Of a DNA stretch of 64,000 nucleotides, positions 44,815 through 55,861 are shown piece by piece. Each line of letters begins with the position of its first letter. The first letter of the stretch is position 1. Both the position numbers and the translations under genes were made by a program. Below the pieces are notes generated by a model. It did not search any database and had not been told where the DNA came from. It worked only from the letters and a program-made list of their open reading frames with translations. The DNA lies in assembly GCA_025403435.1 (NCBI GenBank), contig CM046348.1, positions 37,687,534 through 37,751,533 on the forward strand, read 5' to 3'. This DNA comes from Artocarpus heterophyllus (lineage: Eukaryota > Streptophyta > Magnoliopsida > Rosales > Moraceae).

Positions 44815-46464
44815 TTTCAATCCACAATAAAGAGTCATATACCAAACATAAGCAAACATATATAATAATTTAGTAAGATAACACAATTATGTAAAATCAT
44901 ACAAATGTGTTTATGTGTCAAAACCTTGAAAATATCACAACCTTACAACGATAATTCCCAACTCAGAATTCAACAAGCTCCTAGGGGAGTCATGCCAAAT
45001 TCAATCAGGAACACAGATCCCCTCCTGATTAATATATGCCATCCAGGACCCGTATGATCCAGCATATACTAATAATCGTTTCTTTGGCCATTAATTTTAT
45101 TAACAGAGCTCCTAGGGGAGGTTAATAATAAAATTAACGTGAGTGTATAACCACCGTTTTAATATTTTATCCATGATTTATAATCACCACCTAGGGGTGT
45201 GCAACCATAAATCATACTAAAATACCTTATCCTTTCAGAGATCCAATCTGGTACATGATAGAAATCCCTTCCTAGGGGTTGGGACCATCATGTTCTTCCT
45301 ATGGACCAACGATGGAGGCCTTAGGTTCTCTCTTCGAAAACCTTCTCCCACTCAATCTTTTGAAGTCAAGATTTTATTTTAAAATTATGCATGAACAATT
45401 TTAATATGAGCGGCACTCCCTATTCTATATGACATGTTATCAATATACATGGTAAATCATATTATAATGCAGACAAGCAAAGCAATCAAGCAAAGCTACA
45501 AGCATAATAATAATAATAACCGTAATATTATGGTTCCACCCTAGAGAATAGAAAAACTAAGATTACAAGAGAATAATCGAGACATTTATCGATTCTTCAT
45601 CCTTGAATCCTCAAGCTGTATCCTTCTTCATGTAATATCCATCTTCAAGTCCTCAATCCCGTATGAATCGAACACTTCATATTTCCGGTCATATCCAAAT
45701 TTAATGTTTCTCAGAATCGTCCCAAAAATAAAATTAAAACTGCACCAAAAAATTGCACCTTTTCTGGACACCTGGCTGCTCTCGGTCGGCAGGCTGATCT
45801 GGGTGATCGGTCTGCTGATCGTGGTGGTTCGGCCTGCCGAACATGAAGGTTCGGCCTGCCGGCAGAGCACCAAAATTTCTGCCCCACTGTCGGCCTGCCG
45901 GACCGTACGTCCGGCCTGCCGATCTGTGACCTTCGGCCTGCCGAACTGTGAGGTCCGGCATGCCGACCGAGTAGAAAACCCTCAATCCAGAAAATACAAT
46001 TTTAATGCAATTCATCAATTTTATTTTCAACAATTCAAAAACATAAAATTAGAGACTCAGGAAATACCTGGAGACGCCATCATCAATTTTAAGTTCCGAC
46101 TTCTCGTTCCGTCTTCTCCGAATAATTATTTAATTACAAAATTCTTACAAATTAAAAATTAAATAATAATTCCTAGACGGAGATGATAGTCCGCCATCTA
46201 ATTACATGAAAAACCTAGATACACATTCTAACCTCTAAGGAACCATAACCGGTATTAATTAATTAATAAATAATTAAACAACAATTTAATCAACCATAAT
46301 TAATTAACAAACATTCACCATATAATCCATGACAACATATATATTATATAGAAACCTAGAGTGCCATCTCTCTATAAAATTTAATTCAAGCATTGGAGAG
46401 ATTAAGATCACAAAATTTATGCATATAACATGATCACAAACTTGCAAATTTATGTAAAAACCTC
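44815..46464 (-). other. Cop1 leader
   Basis: 1.65-kb untranslated leader between the primer site and gag. It holds the palindrome array (45784-45971) and four CCTAGG-centred inverted repeats (cores at 44980, 45111, 45190 and 45271). The frames 45628-45873, 45704-46162 and 45734-46033 are chance readings. Confidence 0.8.
45784..45971. repeat. Phased 16-bp palindrome array in Cop1 leader
   Basis: Eight units of about 16 bp, best form GTTCGGCCTGCCGAAC. Ten-base cores start at 45787, 45808, 45830, 45852, 45891, 45912, 45934 and 45956, so spacings are 21, 22, 22, 39, 21, 22, 22: two groups of four. Each perfect unit can fold to a 6-bp stem with a 4-base loop. A GC-rich island in AT-rich DNA. Confidence 0.9.
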
Positions 46465-46477
46465 GGCTCTGATACCA
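46465..46477 (-). promoter_or_regulatory. Cop1 primer binding site
   Basis: The minus strand reads TGGTATCAGAGCC, two bases from the 5' LTR end. It is a 13-base match to the complement of the plant initiator tRNA-Met 3' end, where minus-strand DNA synthesis starts. Confidence 0.92.
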
Positions 46478-46870
46478 ATTGTTGGAAACAAAGTGCGCAG
46501 CGGAATTTTAAAATTTTTCATCAGAGTATTTTCCAAAACACAAGTTTGACATGTTATATGTGTAAATTAAACAGATCTTACTAACCTCAGTGTGCCGAAG
46601 AACCTCCGCGACCTGTGTAGAGAAGTAACGTTCCAGAAGAGCCTCAACCAACTGGTCTTCTTTGCTATTCTCTATCCACAACCGGAGTGAGTGTGGGCTC
46701 ACACGTACAGCTCTTCCACCGGTGACTCTCCTTCCAACCAATAGAGAGAACCCAAAGCTAGTGTTCGTGATTTGTGAACAAAAGCTCTCAGGGAGTTTTC
46801 AGATGCTCACTAGAAGAGTATCACTCTTAATCTCTCAAATTGATCTTAGTAAATCATTAGACTCACTCCC

Positions 46871-46878
46871 TTTTTATA
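46871..46878 (-). promoter_or_regulatory. Cop LTR TATA box
   Basis: GGTATAAAAAGGGAG on the minus strand, conserved in all Cop1/Cop2 LTRs (37761-37790, 52990-53005). It is the likely core promoter (inference). Confidence 0.6.
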
Positions 46879-46998
46879 CCTATTGGTCCTTGGGGTCAGT
46901 CCATATCAGATTAGGTCTCAAAAATCGAAACAGAATCAAGTTCGGATCAATATCTGATAAGATACGCGTGAAAAATGCGTAATCTTAACTGTCGCGGT

Positions 46999-47072
46999 CG
47001 GCATGCCGAACTGTGAGATAGGCAGGCCGAACTGGCCAGTTCGGCAGGCCGAACTTTCTGATAGGCAGGCCG
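46999..47072. repeat. Phased palindrome array in Cop LTR
   Basis: Four units with cores at 46999, 47020, 47042 and 47063 (spacings 21, 22, 21), form (C/A)GGCAGGCCG. It is the same motif and phase as the leader array, lying downstream of the TATA box in element orientation. It is repeated at 53121-53194 with two point changes. Confidence 0.88.
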
Positions 47073-48511
47073 AACTGTCGAGAAAAAATCTCCGCGAATC
47101 TTTTATTTTCCACCCGAGATTCTAAAGGATAAAGTCTCAGTTTTGATTCAAATAGCCCAATAGAAAAGATATCTGATCAAAACAAACTTTATCAAGATAA
47201 TCTCTAAGAAAATAAATCAATTCACAATAATTCTACAAGTTTATCTTGTTCTAATTGTCCAAAATTAAAACAACCGATAAACAGACAAGAATTATCCGAA
47301 CGCCATAATTCAACAAGTTCATCTTGAACTAATTTCTTACATAATTAATTCAACCGATAAACAGACATGAATTATTTGATTCTTATAAATTTTAAACCAA
47401 TCTGATAAATCCGACATAAGTCACCAATTATTGGAAAAGCACGCCGTGTCGTTACAGGATTTTGTGAGCTAGCAAAGGGGACCAAAATGGACCTATAAAG
47501 TTCAAGCTCATGATAATTATGAAACCTAATATCCCAGATATACATTTCACAATTATCAACTCCAACGCTACTCCACTAAAAGCTTGGAGCTGCACTCTCG
47601 AACTTTATAGAATTACGAAGCTCGTGTAGCTAAGTCTCCATGACATATCATAGTGTATCACATCCCCATATGATCATCCATAACCGGCTTAAGGACAAGT
47701 TCTGTCTTACCTTCCCGATTATTTTTATCTTACGTTCCATTGTCTCACCATTAGAAAACTTACCATCCAAAGATAGTATACCATTCGGTTACACCTATGT
47801 ATCCAAATGGTTGAGCGCTCCAGTTTTCCAATTACAGGACAACGCATATAAGAGGATATCATTACTCCTAAAGAGGAGCTATGGATTCCATATCTATGAA
47901 TAACAAGTCTACGCTACCAAGAGTCATGCCTCCAACGTACCGGCATGCATGCCACTATAGAGATGTGGGAGTCACCCATTGGTACATCAAAAGACACAAA
48001 TCGAGACAACGGGCCCATTATTCATCTCAGGATTAAGATACAATACAAATGATTGTCTAAAGTGAATCGATTTGCCAAGACAGAATTATTAATCCAAATC
48101 AATTCACTTTATGTCCCGATCCAACACATCGTCACCTATGACAACGCGCCAATGTTTCTATTCACGGAGTCCAACTCCGATGGCCAAGACAAACCATCTC
48201 CCAAAAGGGATATAGACAACATAACAATCTTTACATGAATAAAGCGCCCAACTTTATTCCCTCGATTGCGGATCATATATTTTAGACCATCACCTTAAGA
48301 GTCGTGTCTACCGCATAATCATCCCATCATATGCCGAACTCTTAAGGTTTAGACTAACAGTCTCAGACTACTGTTTGCTTATCATACATTCAACAAATAT
48401 GAACGTAAAGAGGACAATATTTGGTATATATAAATGAATAAATTCTTTATTGATAAAAATGTCTCCAAAAACGTATTACATTTTTACTCCTTAGAGCATA
48501 CATGTCTAACA

Positions 48512-48621
48512 GGGACCGGGAAGACAATAATATGGGAGGTATTAAAATGAAGATTCCGCCATTCCAAGGGAAAAATGACCCCGGAGCTTACCTAGAATGG
48601 GTGAAGAAAGTGGAGTTAGGT
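48512..48621 (+). pseudogene. GyB gag piece right of Cop1
   Basis: After GGGAC, gag continues as NRDREDNNMGGIKMKIPPFQ and on to LEWVKKVE. It then joins TRIM sequence at GTGGAG, which both share. It is duplicated at 54634-54738. Confidence 0.85.
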
Positions 48622-48645
48622 GGGTTTGTATCATATGGTATCAGA
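48622..48645 (+). repeat. TRIM LTR end and primer site piece in unit 1
   Basis: TTAGGTGGGTTTGTATCA-TA-TGGTATCAGA, the TRIM 5' LTR tail and primer site, cut at the duplication junction (48646). Confidence 0.8.
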
Positions 48646-50935
48646 GCCGAAGCCCCTGAGGTTGTTGTTCAGGTTTGTTTGGTTTTTCTACACCGATCGG
48701 AATGGTTTCGTTCGGAACCTCCGGAGTAAACGGATTACCCCTCAACTCCTCAAGCACCACTTTGCTTTGAGGTTTAAAGTCGTTCATGTAACTCTCCTCA
48801 AGGAAAGTTGCATTAGTTGAAACCACGACTTTATTTTCCTTTGGGTTATAAAAATAACCCCCTTTAGTCCCTTTTGGATATCCTACAAACACGCAAACTT
48901 CTGAACGTGCTTCCAACTTATTCGGATCCTTAAACAGGACATGAGCTGGACATCCCCATATGCGAATATGGTTTAAGGATGTCTTCCGTCTTGTCCACAA
49001 CTCGTGAGGAGTTTTAGGGACCGATTTTGAAGGCACATTGTTCAAAAGATAACATGCGGTTTGTAGTGCATATCCCCAAAAGGATAAAGGCAATGATGAA
49101 TAACTCATCATGGACCGAATCATGTCCAACAAAGTCCTATTCCTTCTCTCTGCTACGCCATTCTGCTGCGGAGTGCCCGGCGCAGTCAAATGGGATAAAA
49201 TCCCATTCTCTAACAAGTGTCCCAAGAACTCATCAGAAAGGTATTCCCCACCTCGATCAGATCGAAGTGCCTTTATGGGTCTACCCAATTGCTTTTCCAC
49301 TTCAGCCCGAAACTCCCTGAACTTATCATAAGTTTCGCTTTTGTGGTGCATTAGGTACACATACCCATATCTTGAGTAATCGTCAATAAAAGTAACGAAG
49401 TACTCATACCCTCCTCGTGCCCGGATGTTCATCGGTCCGCAAACATCACTATGCACAAGTTCTAGAACCCCTTCGGCCCTATTGCCCTTAGACCCGTATG
49501 GTCTTTTGGTCATTTTACCCTCCAAACAAGACTCACATTGAGGTATAGATTCCACCTTTAAGTGACTTAAAGGTCCATCCCTTACCAACCTTTGAATCCT
49601 ATTTAGGTTAATATGGCCAAGGCGCAAATGCCAAAGATAAGTCTTATTAGAGTGAGAAGTTTTAAGTCTTTTTGAGTCATTATCATTTATCTCAGCATTA
49701 AGCAATAGGTCCATCTTAGGTTTGATAAAATATAGATTATTTTGCATCCATTCATAACAGATAAAAGATTTGTTTTTACGAATCACCACTTTTTCATTAA
49801 AAGACACCACGTAGGAGTCTTTAAATAAAGAAGATACAGAAATTAAATTCCTTTTAAATTTAGGAACATAAAAACAATCTCGCAAAATTAAACTCCTATA
49901 ATTATCAAAATAAAGATGGACATCTCCCACTGCTTCCGCTGAGACCAAGGATCCATCGCCCATCCGAAGCGTTAAGTCTTCACGAAGTAGACTTCTCGTT
50001 TCTTTGAATCCCTGCAGAGAAACACAAACATGATTAGTTGCACCGGAATCTATGACCCAAATGTCACTGGATTCCTCAACCAAACAAGTTTCTAAATATA
50101 GAAGATCACACCTACCTCCCTTGGAAAGGAAGTCCTTGCAATGCTTCTTTATATGCCCGACCTTACCACAAAAGAAGCACTTAAGCTTCTTTGGGTTCTT
50201 CTTCTTCTTCTTCTTGCTCTTGGTAGCAATAGGAATAGAAGACTTCCCACTTTTGGCCCGTTGCTTCTTTCCATTCCCAGAGTTAGGATTGGAACCAGAA
50301 GCAGCTACCATATTGGCCTCTCCACCAGCAGGAGACTCCCTGATCAGCAGTTCAAACTCTTGTAACTGTTTCATCAGTTCTGTCAAGGTCATATCCCGTC
50401 TATTGCTTAGATTAAAAGTAGCTCTAAACGGAATAAATTCCTTAGACAGAGTCTCAAAGACCATAGTCATCTGAGTTTCAGCATCGATGTCGGCTCCATT
50501 GGTTTGAGCCTCAGCGAGGTAACCCATGACCAACATCATGTGCTCCTTTACAGATGTCCCCGGTCTCTGTCTACAGTTTAAGAGTTTCCGAAGCGCCCCT
50601 TGCCGCTTTGTTATGGCCTGGCCTCCAAACATGTCCTCAAGATTATCCAAGATCTGCTTCGCAGTCTCATAATCCTGATGTTGAGCCTGCAGCACGTTAT
50701 TCATGCTAGCCATAACATAGCAGCGGGCCTGATCATTAGCATCTTTCCAGCGGTCGTACGCTTGGAATTGCTCATTACTTGAGTCTCCCGTAGGCTCGGG
50801 AGGACAAGGAGTTGTCAGAACATATTTCAGTTTCTCAAAGGAAAGGACGATGTCCAGGTTCCGTTTCCAATCATTATAGTTCTCACCGGTTAATTGGTTT
50901 TTGTCAAGTATCGATGATAAAGCGTTTTTAGACAT
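48646..50935 (-). pseudogene. Cop2 gag-protease-integrase, 3'-truncated
   Basis: Open from MSKNALSS (50935) to the duplication junction, about 763 codons. It has the zinc knuckle, a protease with the canonical [10 protein letters not shown] (about 50036-50056) and the full integrase HHCC and DDE set. RT and RNase H are missing, because the duplication starts inside the integrase C-terminal region. Unlike Cop1 the protease motif is intact, so the DSG-to-DSS change in Cop1 arose after the duplication or was not copied. Confidence 0.92.
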
Positions 50936-52601
50936 TTTCAATCTACAATAAAGAGTCATATACCAAACATAAGCAAACATATATAATAATTTAGTAAGAT
51001 AACACAATTATGTAAAATCATACAAATGTGTTTATGTGTCAAAACCTTGAAAATATCACAACCTTACAACGATAATTCCCAACTCAGAATTCAACAAGCT
51101 CCTAGGGGAGTCATGCCAAATTCAATCAGGAACACGGATCCCCTCCTGATTAATATATGCCATCCAGGACCCGTATGATCCAGCATATACTAATAATCGT
51201 TTCTTTGGCCATTAATTTTATTAACAGAGCTCCTAGGGGAGGTTAATAATAAAATTAACGTGAGTGTATAACCACCGTTTTAATATTTTATCCATGATTT
51301 ATAATCACCACCTAGGGGTGTGCAACCATAAATCATACTAAAATACCTTATCCTTTCAGAGATCCAATCTGGTACATGATAGAAATCCCTTCCTAGGGGT
51401 TGGGACCATCATGTTCTTCCTATGGACCAACGATGGAGGCCTTAGGTTCTCTCTTCGAAAACCTTCTCCCACTCAATCTTTTGAAGTCAAGGTTTTATTT
51501 TAAAATTATGCATGAACAATTTTAATATGAGCGGCACTCCCTATTCTATATGACATGTTATCAATATACATGGTAAATCATATTATAATGCAGACAAGCA
51601 AAGCAATCAAGCAAAGCTACAAGCATAATAATAATAATAACCGTAATATTATGGTTCCACCCTAGAGAATAGAAAAACTAAGATTACAAGAGAATAATCG
51701 AGACATTTATCGATTCTTCATCCTTGAATCCTCAAGCTGTATCCTTCTTCATGTAATATCCATCTTCAAGTCCTCAATCCCGTATGAATCGAACACTTCA
51801 TATTTCCGGTCATATCCAAATTTAATGTTTCTCAGAATCGTCCCAAAAATAAAATTAAAACTGCACCAAAAAATTGCACCTTTTCTGGACACCTGGCTGC
51901 TCTCGGTCGGCAGGCTGATCTGGGTGATCGGTCTGCTGATCGTGGTGGTTCGGCCTGCCGAACATGAAGGTTCGGCCTGCCGGCAGAGCACCAAAATTTC
52001 TGCCCCACTGTCGGCCTGCCGGACCGTACGTCCGGCCTGCCGATCTGTGACCTTCGGCCTGCCGAACTGTGAGGTCCGGCATGCCGACCGAGTAGAAAAC
52101 CCTCAATCCAGAAAATACAATTTTAATGCAATTCATCAATTTTATTTTCAACAATTCAAAAACATAAAATTAGAGACTCAGGAAATACCTGGAGACGCCA
52201 TCATCAATTTTTAAGTTCCGACTTCTCGTTCCGTCTTCTCCGAATAATTATTTAATTACAAAATTCTTACAAATTAAAAATTAAATAATAATTCCTAGAC
52301 GGAGATGATAGTCCGCCATCTAATTACATGAAAAACCTAGATACACATTCTAACCTCTAAGGAACCATAACCGGTATTAATTAATTAATAAATAATTAAA
52401 CAACAATTTAATCAACCATAATTAATTAACAAACATTCACCATATAATCCATGACAACATATATATTATATAGAAACCTAGAGTGCCATCTCTCTATAAA
52501 ATTTATTTCAAGCATTGGAGAGATTAAGATCACAAAATTTATGCATATAACATGATCACAAACTTGCAAATTTATGTAAAAACCTCGGCTCTGATACCAA
52601 T
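50936..52601 (-). other. Cop2 leader and primer site
   Basis: Copy of the Cop1 leader with the same palindrome array (cores from 51908 to 52078) and the primer site at 52587-52599. It holds the single extra T that makes unit 2 one base longer (near 52206). Confidence 0.85.
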
Positions 52602-54633
52602 TGTTGGAAACAAAGTGCGCAGCGGAATTTTAAAATTTTTCATCAGAGTATTTTCCAAAACACAAGTTTGACATGTTATATGTGTAAATTAAACAGATCT
52701 TACTAACCTCAGTGTGCCGAAGAACCTCCGCGACCTGTGTAGAGAAGTAACGTTCCAGAAGAGCCTCAACCAACTGGTCTTCTTTGCTATTCTCTATCCA
52801 CAACCGGAGTGAGTGTGGGCTCACACGTACAGCTCTTCCACCGGTGACTCTCCTTCCAACCAATAGAGAGAACCCAAAGCTAGTGTTCGTGATTTGTGAA
52901 CAAAAGCTCTCAGGGAGTTTTCAGATGCTCACTAGAAGAGTATCACTCTTAATCTCTCAAATTGATCTTAGTAAATCATTAGACTCACTCCCTTTTTATA
53001 CCTATTGGTCCTTGGGGTCAGTCCATATCAGATTAGGTCTCAAAAATCAAAACAGAATCAAGTTCGGATCAATATCTGATAAGATACGCGTGAAAAATGC
53101 GTAATCTTAACTGTCGCGGTCGGCATGCCAAACTGTGAGATAGGCAAGCCGAACTGGCCAGTTCGGCAGGCCGAACTTTCTGATAGGCAGGCCGAACTGT
53201 CGAGAAAAAATCTCCGCGAATCTTTTATTTTCCACCCGAGATTCTAAAGGATAAAGTCTCAGTTTTGATTCAAATAGCCCAATAGAAAAGATATCTGATC
53301 AAAACAAACTTTATCAAGATAATCTCTAAGAAAATAAATCAATTCACAATAATTCTACAAGTTTATCTTGTTCTAATTGTCCAAAATTAAAACAACCGAT
53401 AAACAGACAAGAATTATCCGAACGCCATAATTCAACAAGTTCATCTTGAACTAATTTCTTACATAATTAATTCAACCGATAAACAGACATGAATTATTTG
53501 ATTCTTATAAATTTTAAACCAATCTGATAAATTCGACATAAGTCACCAATTATTGGAAAAGCACGCCGTGTCGTTACAGGATTTTGTGAGCTAGCAAAGG
53601 GGACCAAAATGGACCTATAAAGTTCAAGATCATGATAATTATGAAACCTAATATCCCAGATATACATTTCACAATTATCAACTCCAACGCTACTCCACTA
53701 AAAGCTTGGAGCTGCACTCTCGAACTTTATAGAATTACGAAGCTCGTGTAGCTAAGTCTCCATGACATATCATAGTGTATCACATCCCCATATGATCATC
53801 CATAACCGGCTTAAGGACAAGTTCTGTCTTACCTTCCCGATTATTTTTATCTTACGTTCCATTGTCTCACCATTAGAAAACTTACCATCCAAAGATAGTA
53901 TACCATTCGGTTACACCTATGTATCCAAATGGTTGAGCGCTCCAGTTTTCCAATTACAGGACAACGCATATAAGAGGATATCATTACTCCTAAAGAGGAG
54001 CTATGGATTCCATATCTATGAATAACAAGTCTACGCTACCAAGAGTCATGCCTCCAACGTACCGGCATGCATGCCACTATAGAGATGTGGGAGTCACCCA
54101 TTGGTACATCAAAAGACACAAATCGAGACAACGGGCCCATTATTCATCTCAGGATTAAGATACAATACAAATGATTGTCTAAAGTGAATCGATTTGCCAA
54201 GACAGAATTATTAATCCAAATCAATTCACTTTATGTCCCGATCCAACACATCGTCACCTATGACAACGCGCCAATGTTTCTATTCACGGAGTCCAACTCC
54301 GATGGCCAAGACAAACCATCTCCCAAAAGGGATATAGACAACATAACAATCTTTACATGAATAAAGCGCCCAACTTTATTCCCTCGATTGCGGATCATAT
54401 ATTTTAGACCATCACCTTAAGAGTCGTGTCTACCGCATAATCATCCCATCATATGCCCAACTCTTAAGGTTTAGACTGACAGTCTCAGACTACTGTTTGC
54501 TTATCATACATTCAACAAATATGAACGTAAAGAGGACAATATTTGGTATATATAAATGAATAAATTCTTTATTGATAAAAATGTCTCCAAAAACGTATTA
54601 CATTTTTACTCCTTAGAGCATACATGTCTAACA
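52602..54633 (-). repeat. Cop2 LTR
   Basis: 2,032 bp, copy of 46480-48511 with a few changes (for example, the first array core reads CGGCATGCCA). It is followed by the GGGAC-GyB gag junction as in unit 1. Confidence 0.95.
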
Positions 54634-54731
54634 GGGACCGGGAAGACAATAATATGGGAGGTATTAAAATGAAGATTCCGCCATTCCAAGGGAAAAATGA
54701 CCCCGGAGCTTACCTAGAATGGGAGAAGAAA
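54634..54731 (+). pseudogene. GyB gag piece, second copy
   Basis: Same as 48512-48621 but with GAGAAG in place of GTGAAG, the form found in other copies. It is fused to the TRIM at GTGGAGTTAGG. Confidence 0.85.
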
Positions 54732-54984
54732 GTGGAGTTAGGTGGGTTTGTATCATATGGTATCAGAGCCGAACCTCTGCTAGTCGGTGGACGCATGTAC
54801 AAAGGTTCCCTACCACTCGTGTGGGTTAACGATGGAGTTGACACGAGGACGTGCAGTCTAAAGGGGTCGGGAATGATGTGTCCCACATCGGTTAGAGAGG
54901 GTGGTCTTGGGTGTTATATATATGGGTTCACAATCCTCCCCTCACGAGCTAGCTTTTGGGGTGTAGTTAGGTGGGTTCATATTA
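54732..54984 (+). mobile_element. TRIM copy fused to GyB gag
   Basis: The last 24 bp of the 5' LTR (54732-54755) are followed by TA, primer site TGGTATCAGAGCC (54758-54770), a 118-bp interior, polypurine tract AAAGGGGTCGGGAA and a 111-bp 3' LTR (54874-54984, ending ATTA for ATCA). The right end abuts GyA3 gag. With the GyB leader and gag on its left it looks like a chimeric cDNA joined at GTGGAG. Confidence 0.85.
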
Positions 54985-55861
54985 GGTTTTGGCTAGGACG
55001 TGTGTTACTGCCCCTCTTCATAAGTTGATTCTCAATTTTAATAGCCATGTGCACCATGTCCTCCAACTCCACATAATGTTGTAACTCAACGGCATTGTGA
55101 ATATCTCGGTTCAAGCGCGCCAAAAACCGTGCCATTGTAGCCTCCCGATCCTCCTCTATATTTGCCCGAATAATCATAACCTCCATCTCCTTATAGTACT
55201 CCTCTACACTCTGGTTGCCTTGCTTAAGATTTTGTAGTTTGTTGTACAACTCCCGGTAGTAGTAAGTTGGTACAAACCGCTTCCTCATCACGGTCTTCAT
55301 CTCTTCCCATGACTCAATAGGTCGCTCTCTATTTCGTCTCCTGTTTATAACAAGCTGATCCCACCAAGTAATAGCATAATCAAAAAATTCAATTACAACC
55401 AGTTTTACCTTCTTCGCCTCGGAATAGTAGTGGCAGTCAAAGATGAACTCCATTTTCTTCTCCCATTCTAGGTACGCTTCTGGATTGGATTTGCCTTGAA
55501 ATGATGGTATCTTCATTTTTATGCCTCACAAACTATCATTTTCTTGGTTCCTAACTCCTCTATCCCGTCCAAATCTTCGGTGACTACCCGCTGAATCTTC
55601 TCCTTCGTCAAACTCTTCCCCACCAATCCTGTAGTAGTCATCAACCTCTCCTCTAACCGGAACCCTTTCCCGCCTACGCGCATGAGGAACATGCTGTGGC
55701 TGTTCCACACGTGCGTTTTCTATCCGGTCTATCCTTTCATGAAGCTGTCCTAACTCTCCCCTCAACAATCACCTCATCTCCCCCATCATCGCTTCCATAA
55801 GAAGTTTTGGGTCTGCTGCACCCGAGGTACCCTCAATAGTGTTCTTGCTGTTGTTTGACAT
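54985..55861 (-). pseudogene. GyA3 gag N-terminal part
   Basis: Starts MSNNSKNTIEGTSG at 55861. Stops lie near 55769 and 55525 (AGA to TGA in SL*GIKMKIPSF), then it is open to the nested insert at 54984 (codons for NTRPSQN). The Arg codon mutated to TGA in GyA1 and GyA2 gag is intact CGA here (about 55345). Confidence 0.88.

Larger units (their letters stand above)
37386..48511 (-). mobile_element. Cop1, full-length Ty1/copia, TSD GGGAC
   Basis: The LTRs 37386-39387 and 46480-48511 are flanked by GGGAC (37381-37385 and 48512-48516). Removing the element restores GyB gag (compare 59620-59640 minus strand). It has an iMet primer site, a polypurine tract, gag-pol in one frame and a nested, collapsed relative inside RT. 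The LTRs are nearly identical apart from a 30-bp contraction, so it is young. Confidence 0.95.
46480..48511 (-). repeat. Cop1 5' LTR
   Basis: 2,032 bp with the same ends as the 3' LTR. It holds a TATA box (minus strand TATAAAAA, 46871-46878) and a four-unit palindrome array (46999-47072). Confidence 0.95.
42525..48645 (-). repeat. Tandem duplication, unit 1
   Basis: 6,121 bp directly followed by a near-identical copy. It spans the Cop1 integrase C-terminus through gag, leader and 5' LTR, then GyB gag (48512-48621) and the start of a TRIM. The borders share GCCGAA (42525-42530, 48646-48651, 54768-54773). By eye the two units differ at roughly 20 sites and one indel (46083-46093). Confidence 0.93.
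48646..54767 (-). repeat. Tandem duplication, unit 2
   Basis: 6,122-bp second copy of unit 1. It carries a truncated copia (Cop2) that lacks everything downstream of the integrase C-terminus, with one LTR, GyB gag and the start of the TRIM. Offsets to unit 1 are 6121 before and 6122 after the single-base indel. Confidence 0.93.

Noticed and set aside
45704..46162. 152-codon plus-strand frame and its antisense frame 45734-46033, repeated in unit 2
   Set aside because: They lie over the palindrome array in a copia leader; the odd Arg/Ala/Cys-rich translation comes from the repeat, and no domain is visible.
54874..54984. TRIM as a Cassandra-type element carrying 5S rRNA promoter boxes
   Set aside because: The 111-bp LTR has no 5S-like A, intermediate or C box that I can recognise.
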